The notes beneath the pieces were generated by a model. The model ran no database searches. It had not been told where the DNA came from and saw nothing but the letters and a program-made list of their open reading frames with translations. From assembly GCA_963707695.1 (NCBI GenBank), contig CAVPQY010000004.1, positions 992,001 to 1,056,000 on the forward strand: a stretch of 64,000 nt of DNA, given 5' to 3'. Positions 7,873 through 16,712 of this stretch are shown here, piece after piece. The position numbers were made by a program, and so were the translations under genes. The DNA comes from JAOPZW01 sp963707695 (lineage in GTDB: Bacteria > Actinomycetota > Thermoleophilia > Solirubrobacterales > Solirubrobacteraceae). Position 1 is the first letter of the stretch, and each line of letters opens with the position of its first letter.

Positions 7873-10420
7873 GTGCCCAGACTCGGCCGGACCCATGAGG
7901 ACCGCTTCCAGCGCCACGAGCTCGACACGCTGCCGTCGGCGCTCGTGGAGCTCGACGAGGCGCCTCGTGGTGCTCCGGGCCAACCGGGCCGCCGCCGCGC
8001 TCGCGGGCGTGCCGGCCGGCGAGCTGGAGGGCGCGGCCTTCGCCGGGCTCGTCGCCCCGGAGGGGCGGGAGCGCGCCGACGCGTGCCTGCGGGCCCTGCT
8101 CTGCCGCAGCGGCCCGGGCTCGTTCGACCTCGACCTCGTGCGTGCCCGCGACCGGGGGGCCGGCGGGGGCGATGCGCCCACCCTGCCGGTCCGCGTCAAG
8201 GTGGGCGCCGGAGGTCGCCGCGGCGACGCCGCGCTCGTCCTCGCGCTCGAGGGCCGCCCGGCCCCAGTGGGCTCGGGCTCCGCGCCGTGGCCGGAGCCGA
8301 CGCCGCTCGACGAGCTGCCCGTCGCGGTGGTGACCGTCGACCCCCGTGGCCGCATCGAGGCCGCCAACCCGGCCGCGGAGGCGCTGCTGGGAGCCGCGCC
8401 CGGGGCCCTGCTGGGCCGCCCGCTCGACGGCGTCCTGCCCGAGGGGCTCGACGCGGGCGGGCTGCGCCACGCGCTGCGCGCGGACGGCACGACGGTGCCC
8501 GTCGACGTCAGCGTCCACCCCTGCGACACGCCCGACGGCCCGGGCGCCCGGGCCGTGCTCGTCGACGCCTCGGAGCGCCTGAAGGCGACGGGCGCGCTCG
8601 AGCGCCGCGCCCGCCGCCAGGACGAGCTGGCCGCGCTGGGCGAGTGCGCGCTGGCCGGGGTCACGCCGCCCGAGCTGCTCGAGCGCGCCGCCGGCGTGCT
8701 GGCCACCGGGCTGGAGGCCGAGCTCGCCGCCGTGCTCGAGGTCGTGCCGTGGCAGCGGCGCCTCGTGATCCGCGGCACGGTGGGCTGGCCCGCGCCGCCG
8801 ACCGCGGCGGCGACCTCGCCATCGACGGCTCCTTCGCCGGCGCCGCGCTGACCGCCGGCCGACCGCTCACCTTCGACGCGTCGACGCCCGACGACCGGCT
8901 CCCCGGCCTGGCGCGGCTGCGCGCGCACGGCGTCGCCGCCGGGCTGGCGGTCGCCGTGGGCGGCCCGGCCGCCCCCTTCGCGGTCCTCGTCGCGGCGGCG
9001 CGGAGCCCGCGGCGCTTCGACGGCCACGAGGCCGCCTTCGTGCGCGACGTCGGCGACGTGCTCGCCCACGCGGTGCGCCGGGCCCGCTCGACGGCGCGCC
9101 TGCGCCACGCGGTGTCCCACGACCCCCTGACCGGGCTGCCCAACCGGGCGTCGCTGCTCGAGCGCGCCCGGCGGCGCGAGCACGTCGCGCTCCTCGCGCT
9201 CGACCTCGACGGCTTCGGGAGCGGTCAACGACCTGCGGGGCCACGACGCCGGTGACGAGCTGCTGTGCGAGGTGGCGGAGCGACTCGGCGCGGCGGTCCG
9301 CCCCGGCGACACCGTCGCCCGCTCGGGGGCCGACGAGTTCCTCGTCCTCCTGCAGGACGTCCGCACCGCCGACGAGGCGCTCGCCGTCGTCGACCGGGTG
9401 CGCGACGCCTTCGCCGCCCCCTTCGCGGGCGCCGCCGGCGTGCACCACCTCACGACCTCGATCGGCGTGGCGGTGGGCGACGGCGGGCGCAGGGCCGACG
9501 CCCTGCTGCGCGACGCCGGCACGGCGCTCGCCCGCGCCCGGCGCGGTGGCGGCGCGCGGGCGGAGGTCTTCGACGACGCGCTGCGCCGCCGCCGCGAGCG
9601 CCGCGTGCAGCTGGCGGGCGAGCTCCGCGCCGCCGTGCGCCGGGACGAGCTCGCGGTCCACTTCCACCCGGTCGTCGACCTCCACGCCGGCGAGGTCGCG
9701 GGCTTCGAGGCACTGGCCCGCTGGCCGCGGCCGGCGGGGGAGGACGTCGCGCCGCGCGAGTTCGTGGCGCTGGCCGGCGAGGCGGGTCTGCTGGGCGAGC
9801 TCGGCGCCGCGGTCCTGCGTCGAGCCGCGCGCCACGGCGCGTGCTGGCACGCGCGCCTGGGCGGGACGCTCAGCTACGGGCTGTCGGTCGACGTGGCCGC
9901 GCGGCAGGTGTGCGACGGCTCGATCCTCACGGCCGTACGGGAGGCGCTGACCGGGTCCTCCCTGGCGCCCGAGCGGCTCGCGCTCGAGCTGACGGAGCCC
10001 GGCCCGCTGGCGGACGACCCCGCCGCGATCGCGACGGTCGAGCAGCTCCGCGCGCTCGGTGTCCGGATCGTGCTCGACCACTTCGGGACGGGCTGGTCCT
10101 CCCCCGCCCAGCTGCGGCGCCTGCCCGTCGACGTGCTGAAGGTGGACCGGGTCTTCGTCGACGGGCTCACCCGGGAGGCCGCCAGCCGGGCGATCGTCGC
10201 CGCCGTCCTGGCGATGGCGACCGCCGCGGGCGCCGAGGTCGTCGCCGAAGGGGTCGAGACCGAGGAGCAGCGGATCATCCTCACCGAGCTGGGCTGCCGC
10301 TACGCCCAGGGGCACCTCTTCGCCCGGGACCTCACCGCGGGCGAGGCGGACGCCCTCGTGCGCGCCGAGCAGCTCGTGCCCGCGGCGCATCGCGGCGCGC
10401 CGCCGTCGCCGCGGCCCTAG
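7873..10420 (+). pseudogene. PAS-PAS-GAF-GGDEF-EAL cyclic-di-GMP signalling protein, disrupted by three apparent frameshifts
   Basis: Three reading frames together encode a complete multidomain protein of about 845 residues. In order they are a first PAS (LPSALVELDE then RANRAAAALAGVP), a second PAS (LPVAVVTVDPRGRIEAANPA), a GAF-like region, GGDEF (SHDPLTGLPNRASLLER, then GADEF in place of GGDEF) and EAL (FEALARW). The frame breaks are near 7957-7964, 8787-8792 and 9216-9220. At the last, removing one G restores GFGAVNDLRGHDAG. Both output domains look weakened: the GGDEF motif is GADEF, and the EAL DDFGTG is DHFGTG. The protein may therefore sense or bind c-di-GMP rather than make or cleave it. 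Whether the breaks are real or sequencing errors is discussed in the findings. Confidence 0.75.
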
Positions 10421-10872
10421 TTCTCGGAGCCGAGCCGGTCCCAGAGGTAGAGCTCGAGGCACTCCGTCGCGAGCTCCATCGAGCGCTCGCGGCTGAGGTG
10501 CGGGAGGACCGTGTCCAGCGCCTGCTCCTCGGCCACGCCGGCGTCGAAGGCCTCCTCGCCGCGGAACCCGGCCGCGATCTTCAGCGCCTCGCGGCGGTTC
10601 TCGCCCAGGGTCGGGAAGACGTTGACGAGGAAGTCGCGGTTCGCGATGGGATGGCCGACCTCGAGCGAGGCGTGCCAGGCGGCCAGCATCGAGAGGTCGT
10701 GCTCGTCGAGGTCGGCGACGGCCTTCGCGTAGTGGGCGACGAGGTCGTTGTCGGGGATCTCGTCGACCCAGGCCCGGACGAGCTCGCCCATGAGCTGGCG
10801 CCGGGCCTCGCGCCCGACGGACTCGGCGATGACGCGGATCGCGTCCTGGGGTTCGATGAAGCAGAGGGCCAC
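10417..10872 (-). CDS. Conserved-looking helical protein of unknown function
   Basis: I do not recognise this family. The 151-residue reading from the GTG at 10872 is acidic, almost all helical and has no signal peptide, membrane segment or metal motif. The frame remains open to a GTG at 10941, but the shorter start has AGGGAG about 10 nt upstream and begins just where the sequence becomes regular (VALCFIEPQDAIRV). The stop overlaps the stop of the convergent GGDEF/EAL gene in a CTAG. Confidence 0.6.
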   Translation of the reverse strand: MALCFIEPQDAIRVIAESVGREARRQLMGELVRAWVDEIPDNDLVAHYAKAVADLDEHDLSMLAAWHASLEVGHPIANRDFLVNVFPTLGENRREALKIAAGFRGEEAFDAGVAEEQALDTVLPHLSRERSMELATECLELYLWDRLGSEN

Positions 10873-10980
10873 TGGCTGAGGTCTCCCTGGGACGTCGGGG
10901 ACGGCGTCGCGCAGGAACGTAGGGACCGCGTCGGACGGCACGGCGGGGCGGGCGCGGCGCGCCCGCCCCCGGCCGTTCGA

Positions 10981-12834
10981 TCAGCGGACCCGGACCTTCA
11001 GGGCCTTGGAGGAGCCCGTCTCGAACGGGTAGTCCGAGCCGGCCCGCGCGCGGGCGCGCAGGAGGTAGGTGACCGGCCCGCCGCGGCGGAACCGGTACCG
11101 CGACGTGAAGGCGCCCGACCGCGACGTGCGGATCGTGCGGAACGTCACCCAGCGGTGGCCCTTCGTCCGGGCCTGGAGCTCGAGGAGCTTGCCGCGGGCG
11201 GGCACCGGCCCCGCCTTGAGGCGGCCCCGCAGGCGGATCGTCGTGCCCCGGTGGGCGACACGCGGGGCGATGGCCAGCCGCACGCCCGCGGTGACGCGGA
11301 GCTGCAGGGTCGCCGAGGCCGCCGGCGTCAGGTCGTTGACCCGGCTGCGGTAGCGCACGTCGAGCCGTCGCGACGAGACGGTCCGCGGGAGGGTCAGCGC
11401 GTACGTCCCGTCGGCACGGGTGCGCGCCGAGCCGGTGCCCCGGGCGCGCGCCCCGCGGGCGAGGACCGTCGCGGCGAGCTCCACGCGCGCCCCGCCGATG
11501 CCCTTGCCGTGCTCGTCGGTGAGCCGGCCGCGGATCGCGTGGCGCAGGCCGAAGCGCGAGCGCTTGAGCGCCCGCCGCGTCGTGGTCCAGCGCGCCGTGA
11601 TCGACGCCTTGTCCGACGCGCCGATGCCGTTGGCCGCGCCACGGTCGAACGCCACCGGGACGCCGGACGCCCCGGTGCCGCCGGTGCCACCGGCGCCGCC
11701 GGTACCGCCGGCACCACCGAGGCCGCCGCCGGCGCCGTTGCCGCCGGTCGCGCCCGTGCCGCCGCCGGCGCCGTCGCCGCCGGTCTGCGGATCGGGGACG
11801 TTGTCGACGGTCACCGACCGGTTCGCCAGGGTCGCGGAGTTGCCCGCGGCGTCCTCGAGGAGGACCTGGAGCGTGTGGTCGCCCTCGGGCAGCGCCCTCG
11901 TGTCGAACTGGTACGTCCCGCCCGCCGACGTCTTGCACGGCGCCGGATCCGCGAACTCGTACTCGTCGTCGTTCGCCGCGTTGACGTCGGCACAGCGCCC
12001 GCCGTTGGCGTCGACGACCCGCGTCAGGCGCACGACGTCGTCGACGACGAGCTTGACCCGGTAGACCCCCGAGCCGCTGTCCGTCGCGTTGACGGTCACG
12101 TCGCCGGTGCCGCGCACGACGCCGGACCCGAGGAGCGAGCCCGAGGGCTGCCCGGAGACCTGCGGGTTCGTGTCGTCGGCCATCGTGAGCTTGGCGCCGA
12201 AGAGGCGGACGACGGACTGATCGTTACCAACGCATGTGTAGTTCGAATCCGGGATGTCGCACCCGAGCGACAGGCTGAAGCCGCCCTGCACCGGATTGAG
12301 GAACGGCACGCGGTTGGACGCGGCCCAAACGTCGAGCGGATCCCCTAGACCGACGCAGCTGCTTGCCCAAACACATCCGCTCGCCGTTGGGGCGTGGTAG
12401 TGGTCGTTGGGCAGACCGCTGTGCATCGTGAACGTCATGTGGTTCGACGTGCTGGCGAGCTTGCCCCACCGGTACACGACGGCACTCCGAAGCACGGTCC
12501 CAGTCGGACTCGCGAAGGTGATCGCGCCGATTCCGTCGCCCGGCGTAGTGGACGTGAATGGGACGCCGGTCGTGATACCAACGCCGCGAGCTCCCGTGAT
12601 GCGGCCGGGGCCGCACTTGGATTCGCTAGGCGCCGGTCCCACCGTGTGCGAGTAGAACCCGGTGAAGCCGGGCGGCAGGGCCCCGTCGGCGGACATGACG
12701 CCCATGCCGGTGTCGGGGTTCGCGCAGGCGATGTAGGTGTACGTCCCTCCGGCCGCGTGGGCGGAGGTCGTCGTCAGCAGGAACGCGACGACGAGGAGGA
12801 GGCTCGAGAGGATCGAGCGTCGGGGGTGCTGCAT
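10981..12834 (-). CDS. Secreted multidomain protein with Gly-rich linker and Ig-like/CNA-B-like C-terminus
   Basis: A 617-residue exported protein. A classic signal peptide (about residues 1-27, ending TTTSAHA) leads to an N-terminal domain of unknown family rich in Cys, Gly, Ser and Thr (about 28-210). An Ig-like segment follows with DSGSGVYRVKLVVDD and LPEGDHTLQVLLEDAAGN (about 215-345), then a Gly-rich linker of GGTGGAGG repeats (about 350-380) and a C-terminal region with carboxypeptidase-regulatory-like and beta-sandwich features (RADGTYALTLP, RSGAFTSRYRF). It probably acts at the cell surface. AAGGAG precedes the ATG, 18 nt after the sigma-ZAS stop, suggesting co-expression. The segment at about 12190-12640 has visibly lower GC than the rest of the gene. 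Confidence 0.82.
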   Translation of the reverse strand: MQHPRRSILSSLLLVVAFLLTTTSAHAAGGTYTYIACANPDTGMGVMSADGALPPGFTGFYSHTVGPAPSESKCGPGRITGARGVGITTGVPFTSTTPGDGIGAITFASPTGTVLRSAVVYRWGKLASTSNHMTFTMHSGLPNDHYHAPTASGCVWASSCVGLGDPLDVWAASNRVPFLNPVQGGFSLSLGCDIPDSNYTCVGNDQSVVRLFGAKLTMADDTNPQVSGQPSGSLLGSGVVRGTGDVTVNATDSGSGVYRVKLVVDDVVRLTRVVDANGGRCADVNAANDDEYEFADPAPCKTSAGGTYQFDTRALPEGDHTLQVLLEDAAGNSATLANRSVTVDNVPDPQTGGDGAGGGTGATGGNGAGGGLGGAGGTGGAGGTGGTGASGVPVAFDRGAANGIGASDKASITARWTTTRRALKRSRFGLRHAIRGRLTDEHGKGIGGARVELAATVLARGARARGTGSARTRADGTYALTLPRTVSSRRLDVRYRSRVNDLTPAASATLQLRVTAGVRLAIAPRVAHRGTTIRLRGRLKAGPVPARGKLLELQARTKGHRWVTFRTIRTSRSGAFTSRYRFRRGGPVTYLLRARARAGSDYPFETGSSKALKVRVR

Positions 12835-12851
12835 CGGTTCTCCTTCGTTGG

Positions 12852-14208
12852 TCAGGGGGTCTCGAACCCGAACTCGGCGTTCGGGTCGGGACCGTTGGCG
12901 GTGGACGTGGGGGCGGGCCGCGGCGACGTGGCCGCGGCCGGCGCGGCGGTCGCCGTGCGGGCGGAGGTGGCGGGCGCGGTGGACTCGACCGGGTCGACGA
13001 GCGGCTCGGTCGCCGGCGCGGCCGCCGGCGTCGACGCGGGGCGGGACGCGTGGCGGGACGCGGACGGGCGCGGCGGCTCCGGCCTGCGCGGCGTCGCGGA
13101 GGCGGCGCGGGCGTGCGGCGCTCCCGGTCGTCACGTGGCGCACGACCGCGCCGGACGGCCGGAGCGCCGCCGTTCGGGCGGCGGTCGTGCTGCGGGCCTG
13201 CACCGCGGGGCGCGGATGGCCGAGCTCGGGGTGGGCCTGCTCGACGGCGACGCCGCCGCCCGCCATCGCCGCGGCCGACGCCGCGACGGCCGCGACCTTG
13301 TGGTTCGCCGCCAGGTCGAGCGTCGACTGCAGTCGGACCGTCGCGGCGGCGGCGCGCTCGTGGAGGAACGCGGAGAGCGCGTCGCCGAGCCGGCCGAGCA
13401 CGCCGTGCGGGCCGTCCGTCAACCCGGGGAGGTCCACGTCGAGGTCGAGGCCGGCCGCGACGGGCGCCCCGCCGCCCACGGGCAGCAGGACCGCCAGGGA
13501 CCGGTCGGCCATGCGCAGGTGGCGGAGCGTCGCGCGGCAGGGCGTGCAGTGGCGCAGGTGCGAGCGGGCCTCCAGGACCGCGTCGGCGTCGGCCTCGCCG
13601 TCGACGATCGCCGTCAGCACCGGGAGCCAGCGCTCGCAGCTCTCCCCCGCCTCGATGCCCTCGAAGTGCTCGAGGAAGCTCTTGCGGCCCTCGGCGAGGC
13701 AGCGGTTGACCTTCGTGTAGCTCCACGCGAGCTTCTCGCCGATGCTCGCGTAGCTCTCGCCCGAGGCCTTGAGCCACAGGGCCCGGGCCTCGTCGGGCTT
13801 GACGCGGCCGAGCGCCTCGGCCGTGCGGGCGACGCGCTCGATGCCGATGACGCGCTCCTCGGGGGACTCGGCCGTGCGCTCCTCGAGCCGGTCGAGGTCG
13901 ACCTCCTCCATCCCGACCAGGCGGCCGCGCTGGCGGCGGACCTCGAGGGCCTCGTGCTTGACGACGGTGTGGATCCAACCGGCCGCGCGGTCGCGGTCGA
14001 GCCGGTGCGCGTGGCGCAGCAGGATCTCGAGCGCCCGCTGGTAGGCGTCCTGGGCGTCGTCGGCGCAGTACGAGTAGCGCCGGGCGACACGCAGGAGCGA
14101 CTCCGTGTGCGTGGTGATGAGGTGCAGCACGAGGCGATCCGCCTCGTCGCGCGAGTGGGCGGAGGCGGTCGCCGCCGCCGGCGGCGCCCCCTCCAGGACA
14201 TCCTTCAA
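12852..14208 (-). CDS. ECF sigma factor fused to a zinc anti-sigma (ZAS) domain; apparent frameshift near 13123
   Basis: Residues about 25-95 form sigma region 2 and about 120-180 form region 4 (GESYASIGEKLAWSYTKVNR), with a TTG start after a GGGGGAG site. A ZAS motif HLRHCTPC (His217, Cys221, Cys224; HxxxCxxC) follows in the same chain, then a hydrophobic stretch at about 303-320 that could be a weak membrane helix, and a Pro/Ala-rich tail. The frame then runs without a stop into the downstream secreted gene. Dropping one G from the GGG at 13123-13125 gives a plausible tail ending DPNAEFGFETP at the TGA at 12852-12854, 17 nt before that gene's own ATG. I therefore treat this as a separate gene of about 451 residues that could sense redox, zinc or envelope stress and drive the adjacent gene. 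Confidence 0.75.
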
Positions 14209-14601
14209 GGTCTCCCCCCAGTGGTCTTCCGGTCGTCTTGGTCGTCGGCAGCGGTAGGGGAGAGCTGCAGCCGATTCGCCCCCTTCCGGGGGCCCCGTGT
14301 CGCAAATGGACTGGTTTTCGTGGACGAACGTCGGAGCCCCGGTCGGCCCAGCGACCCGGATTGTGGTGCAGCGCGCGTTGCGGGCGGACGCTGGCGCGGC
14401 CGACCGGGCGCAGGCTGACCGGGGCGCGGGCTGACCGGGGCGCGGGCGGCGGGCGGTGGCCCAGCTCCGGGACGCCGGCGCGGCTAACCGGGACGCGGGC
14501 TGACGGGGCGCCGGCGCGCGGTGCGCGTGCGGTCGCCCGCGCCGCCCGCGCGGGCCGCGCCCTCGCGCGGCGCCCGCGGCGTCCGCGCCCGCCCGTCGGC
14601 C
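14209..14601. other. 393-bp intergenic region upstream of the sigma-ZAS gene
   Basis: No gene was found. The half next to the sigma-ZAS gene is less GC-rich (around 14301-14335) and must hold its promoter, though no clear -10/-35 pair is seen. A 6-bp hairpin GCCCCC/GGGGGC with a TTCC loop lies at 14278-14293. The other half holds the degenerate 16-bp repeats listed separately. Confidence 0.6.
14398..14513. repeat. Degenerate 16-bp direct repeats (five copies)
   Basis: The unit GGCTGACCGGGGCGCG occurs in exact tandem at 14413-14428 and 14429-14444. It is preceded by a 15-bp variant at 14398-14412 and followed, after a 37-bp gap, by two variants in tandem at 14482-14497 and 14498-14513. It could be an operator array, a terminator-like region or simple GC-rich slippage. 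Confidence 0.7.
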
Positions 14602-15594
14602 CTATGCCGCCGGGGCGTCCTCGGGGGCGCCGACGCCGAGGGCGTCGCGCAGGAGCGTGCGGCGCTCCGGGTCGCCCTCGGAGCGGCGTGAGCCGGTGGT
14701 GATGCGGGGCTGGCCGGGCGGGCGGTTCCAGTTCACGAGGGCGAGGTCGAGCGCCTCGATCGGGACGTCGAGCTCGCTGGCCAGGCGCGTCACGCGCTGG
14801 CGGAGCTCCATCCCGATCCCGATGCCGAAGGCCCGCTTGGCCGCGACGACGGTGGGGTCGGTCTGCTCGCTGAGGAGCTGCAGCGACGTCGGGCGGACGT
14901 CGAGGACGCCCAGGTGGCGCAGGACCGTCAGCAGCTCGTAGCGCTGCGCGCGGCCGAAGCCCGGCAGGGCCAGGCGCTCGAAGCCGCGGTCGAAGCGGCG
15001 CTCGGGGGCCCACAGCGGGTCGCCCTCCAGCGCGGTGGACTGCGACCCGGCGCGAGCGGCCCAGGCGCGGTAGGCGCCGGGCGCGCGCGGGTCGGAGGAC
15101 CCGCGCGGGCCGCGGGGCGCGTCGGCGACGGCGGGGACCTCGCCCGTCGACCACGGGACGCGCGCGGCGGCGATCCCCGACCACGGGTCCTCGGCCTCGA
15201 GCGGCGAGAGGTCGGCGATGAGGAAGGCCAGCCAGAGCGCCTCCTCGCGATCGTCCGCGCCGGCGACCTCGGCGTAGAGCCCCGGCGGGTCGGCGGCGAG
15301 CTCGTCGAGCCGCGCGACGGAGAAGGCGATCTCGTCCGCGAGGGCCGCCGCGTCGGCGGAGGCGCGCAGCCCCAGGACGAGCTCGTGCTCGTAGCCGTCG
15401 TCGGCCGCGCGGGCCAGGCGGCGGACCTTCAGGTCGCCGCCCCCGCGCCGGCGCGCGGTCGAGGCCGGTCGCGGCGCCGAGGCCGGCCGCCGCCCGGCCG
15501 GCCGCGGGCCGGCGGGCGTGCCCGGCGCCGCCCCGCGCTTGGAGCAGATCGGGCAGTTGGCTTCGAGGCGGCCGTGACGGCAGAAGGAGGGCAC
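14602..15594 (-). CDS. Unrecognised protein with N-terminal zinc-binding motif and HhH-like C-terminal domain
   Basis: A 330-residue protein whose family I cannot name with certainty. The N-terminus has CRHGRLEANCPICSK (Cys5, His7, Cys14, Cys17), a likely zinc site, followed by a basic Pro/Ala/Arg-rich linker to about residue 50. The rest is soluble and helical. The segment LALPGFGRAQRYELLTVLRH resembles a helix-hairpin-helix as in DNA glycosylases, and the architecture recalls the putative alpha-glutamyl/putrescinyl-thymine pyrophosphorylase group, though this is only a resemblance. A GTG at 15594 is used; TAGACT lies 8 nt upstream, fitting leaderless transcription. A perfect hairpin separates it from the upstream gene. 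Confidence 0.75.
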   Translation of the reverse strand: MPSFCRHGRLEANCPICSKRGAAPGTPAGPRPAGRRPASAPRPASTARRRGGGDLKVRRLARAADDGYEHELVLGLRASADAAALADEIAFSVARLDELAADPPGLYAEVAGADDREEALWLAFLIADLSPLEAEDPWSGIAAARVPWSTGEVPAVADAPRGPRGSSDPRAPGAYRAWAARAGSQSTALEGDPLWAPERRFDRGFERLALPGFGRAQRYELLTVLRHLGVLDVRPTSLQLLSEQTDPTVVAAKRAFGIGIGMELRQRVTRLASELDVPIEALDLALVNWNRPPGQPRITTGSRRSEGDPERRTLLRDALGVGAPEDAPAA

Positions 15595-15616
15595 CGCCCT
15601 CCAGTCTAGGTACGCC

Positions 15617-15640
15617 GAAGGCCGCCCGGAGGCGGCCTTC
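15617..15640 (-). terminator. Hairpin terminator downstream of the glycoside-hydrolase-like gene
   Basis: GAAGGCCGCC and GGCGGCCTTC make a perfect 10-bp stem with a CGGA loop, 28 nt after the stop at 15668. No strong T-run follows. The placement between two same-strand genes supports termination. Confidence 0.75.
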
Positions 15641-15667
15641 GTCGCGGAACTGCTCAGGGAACGCGCG

Positions 15668-16603
15668 CTACTTGTGGCAGCGGCGCGCCTTGCGCTTCTG
15701 CACCACCGTGTAGCCGGGGCGCCTCTTGTTCTTCGGGTCGATCAGGCCCGCGTCGAACCGCGCGCCCTTCCGCTCCCCGTTGAACTGGTAGACGTAGAGC
15801 CGCTTCACGCGCTTGTACTTCCTGGCGATCGTGAACATGCAGCCCAGCGCCTTGGCCGCGCGCGAGGTGGAGTACTTGAACGAGCGGCCCAGGCGGACGA
15901 TCCCGCCCGTCTCGGTCAGCCAGACGTCCTTCTTCCACGTGCGCAGGACGGCCTGCGTGCGCGTGGTCGAGAACCGGTTCGTGTCCGAGTAGTTGTGGAA
16001 GCCGAGGATCTTCGGGCGCGGCTTCGCGTAGCGCAGGAACTTGCGGATGACCTTGAGCGTCTTGCTGACGTTGGCCTCGTCGAGGACGTCGAGCGCGACG
16101 ACCGTCGTCCTCTTGCCGAACACCTTGCGCGTCAGCGAGTAGTACTGCGCCAGGCGCTTCTCCTTGCCGCAGGTCGGCTGCCCGGCGGGGTCCTTCTTCG
16201 TCTGGCAGCGGTTGACCTCGTTCCAGGGCGAGATCTCGCGGACCCACGGGTAGGCCTTGTGGAAGCGCGTGATCGCCGTCTTGTACTCGCGCGTCGAGGG
16301 CAGCCGGCGCTGCTTGCGGCGCTGGCGCGAGTGCTGGAAGCTCACCAGGACGCGGACCTTGGCCGTGCGCGCGGCGCGCAGCCAGGCGTCCATCTCGCCG
16401 TGGTCGACGGGCGAGCTCATCACGTCGTAGGGCGCGATGTAGCGGGCCGTCCTGAGCTTGAGCGGCTTGAAGAGCTTGTTCGTGAAGGTGGAAGCCTGCT
16501 GGTCGCTGACGCCGAGCGTGTACTTCGCCTGGGCGCCGGCCGGGAGGGCCAGGAGGGCGACGAGCACCGCCAGGGGTGCCAGGAGTCGCTTGGGAGAGGT
16601 CAT
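15668..16603 (-). CDS. Secreted TIM-barrel glycoside-hydrolase-like protein
   Basis: A 311-residue exported protein with a clear signal peptide (about residues 1-27, cleavage after AGAQA). The mature part is unusually basic and looks like a small (beta/alpha)8 glycosidase of clan GH-A. SPWNEVNRC (about residues 126-134) carries the Asn-Glu pair expected of the acid/base, and WLTETGG (about 230-236) the expected nucleophile Glu. The substrate cannot be read from the sequence. AAGGAG lies close upstream of the ATG. Hairpins flank the gene on both sides, so it is probably a single-gene unit. Confidence 0.75.
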   Translation of the reverse strand: MTSPKRLLAPLAVLVALLALPAGAQAKYTLGVSDQQASTFTNKLFKPLKLRTARYIAPYDVMSSPVDHGEMDAWLRAARTAKVRVLVSFQHSRQRRKQRRLPSTREYKTAITRFHKAYPWVREISPWNEVNRCQTKKDPAGQPTCGKEKRLAQYYSLTRKVFGKRTTVVALDVLDEANVSKTLKVIRKFLRYAKPRPKILGFHNYSDTNRFSTTRTQAVLRTWKKDVWLTETGGIVRLGRSFKYSTSRAAKALGCMFTIARKYKRVKRLYVYQFNGERKGARFDAGLIDPKNKRRPGYTVVQKRKARRCHK

Positions 16604-16636
16604 GGCTCCTTCGTCGGTCGGGGGGCGGACATGGCA

Positions 16637-16659
16637 GAGGCCCCGGACGCCGGGGCCTC
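16637..16659. terminator. Hairpin between tetR and the glycoside-hydrolase-like gene
   Basis: GAGGCCCCGG and CCGGGGCCTC form a perfect 10-bp stem with a 3-nt ACG loop, 54 nt after the tetR stop. It probably ends the SDR-FMO-tetR transcript, but it could also be the 5' leader of the next gene. Confidence 0.65.
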
Positions 16660-16712
16660 AATAGACGAACAGGGTAGGCGGCCCAGGGTTGCGGTGCGTC
16701 GCGGTGAGCGCC

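Noticed and set aside
10981..14208. A 1075-residue frame joining the sigma-ZAS protein to the secreted protein
   Set aside because: The secreted gene has its own ATG, ribosome site and signal peptide, and one-base correction at 13123 gives the sigma gene its own stop 17 nt earlier.
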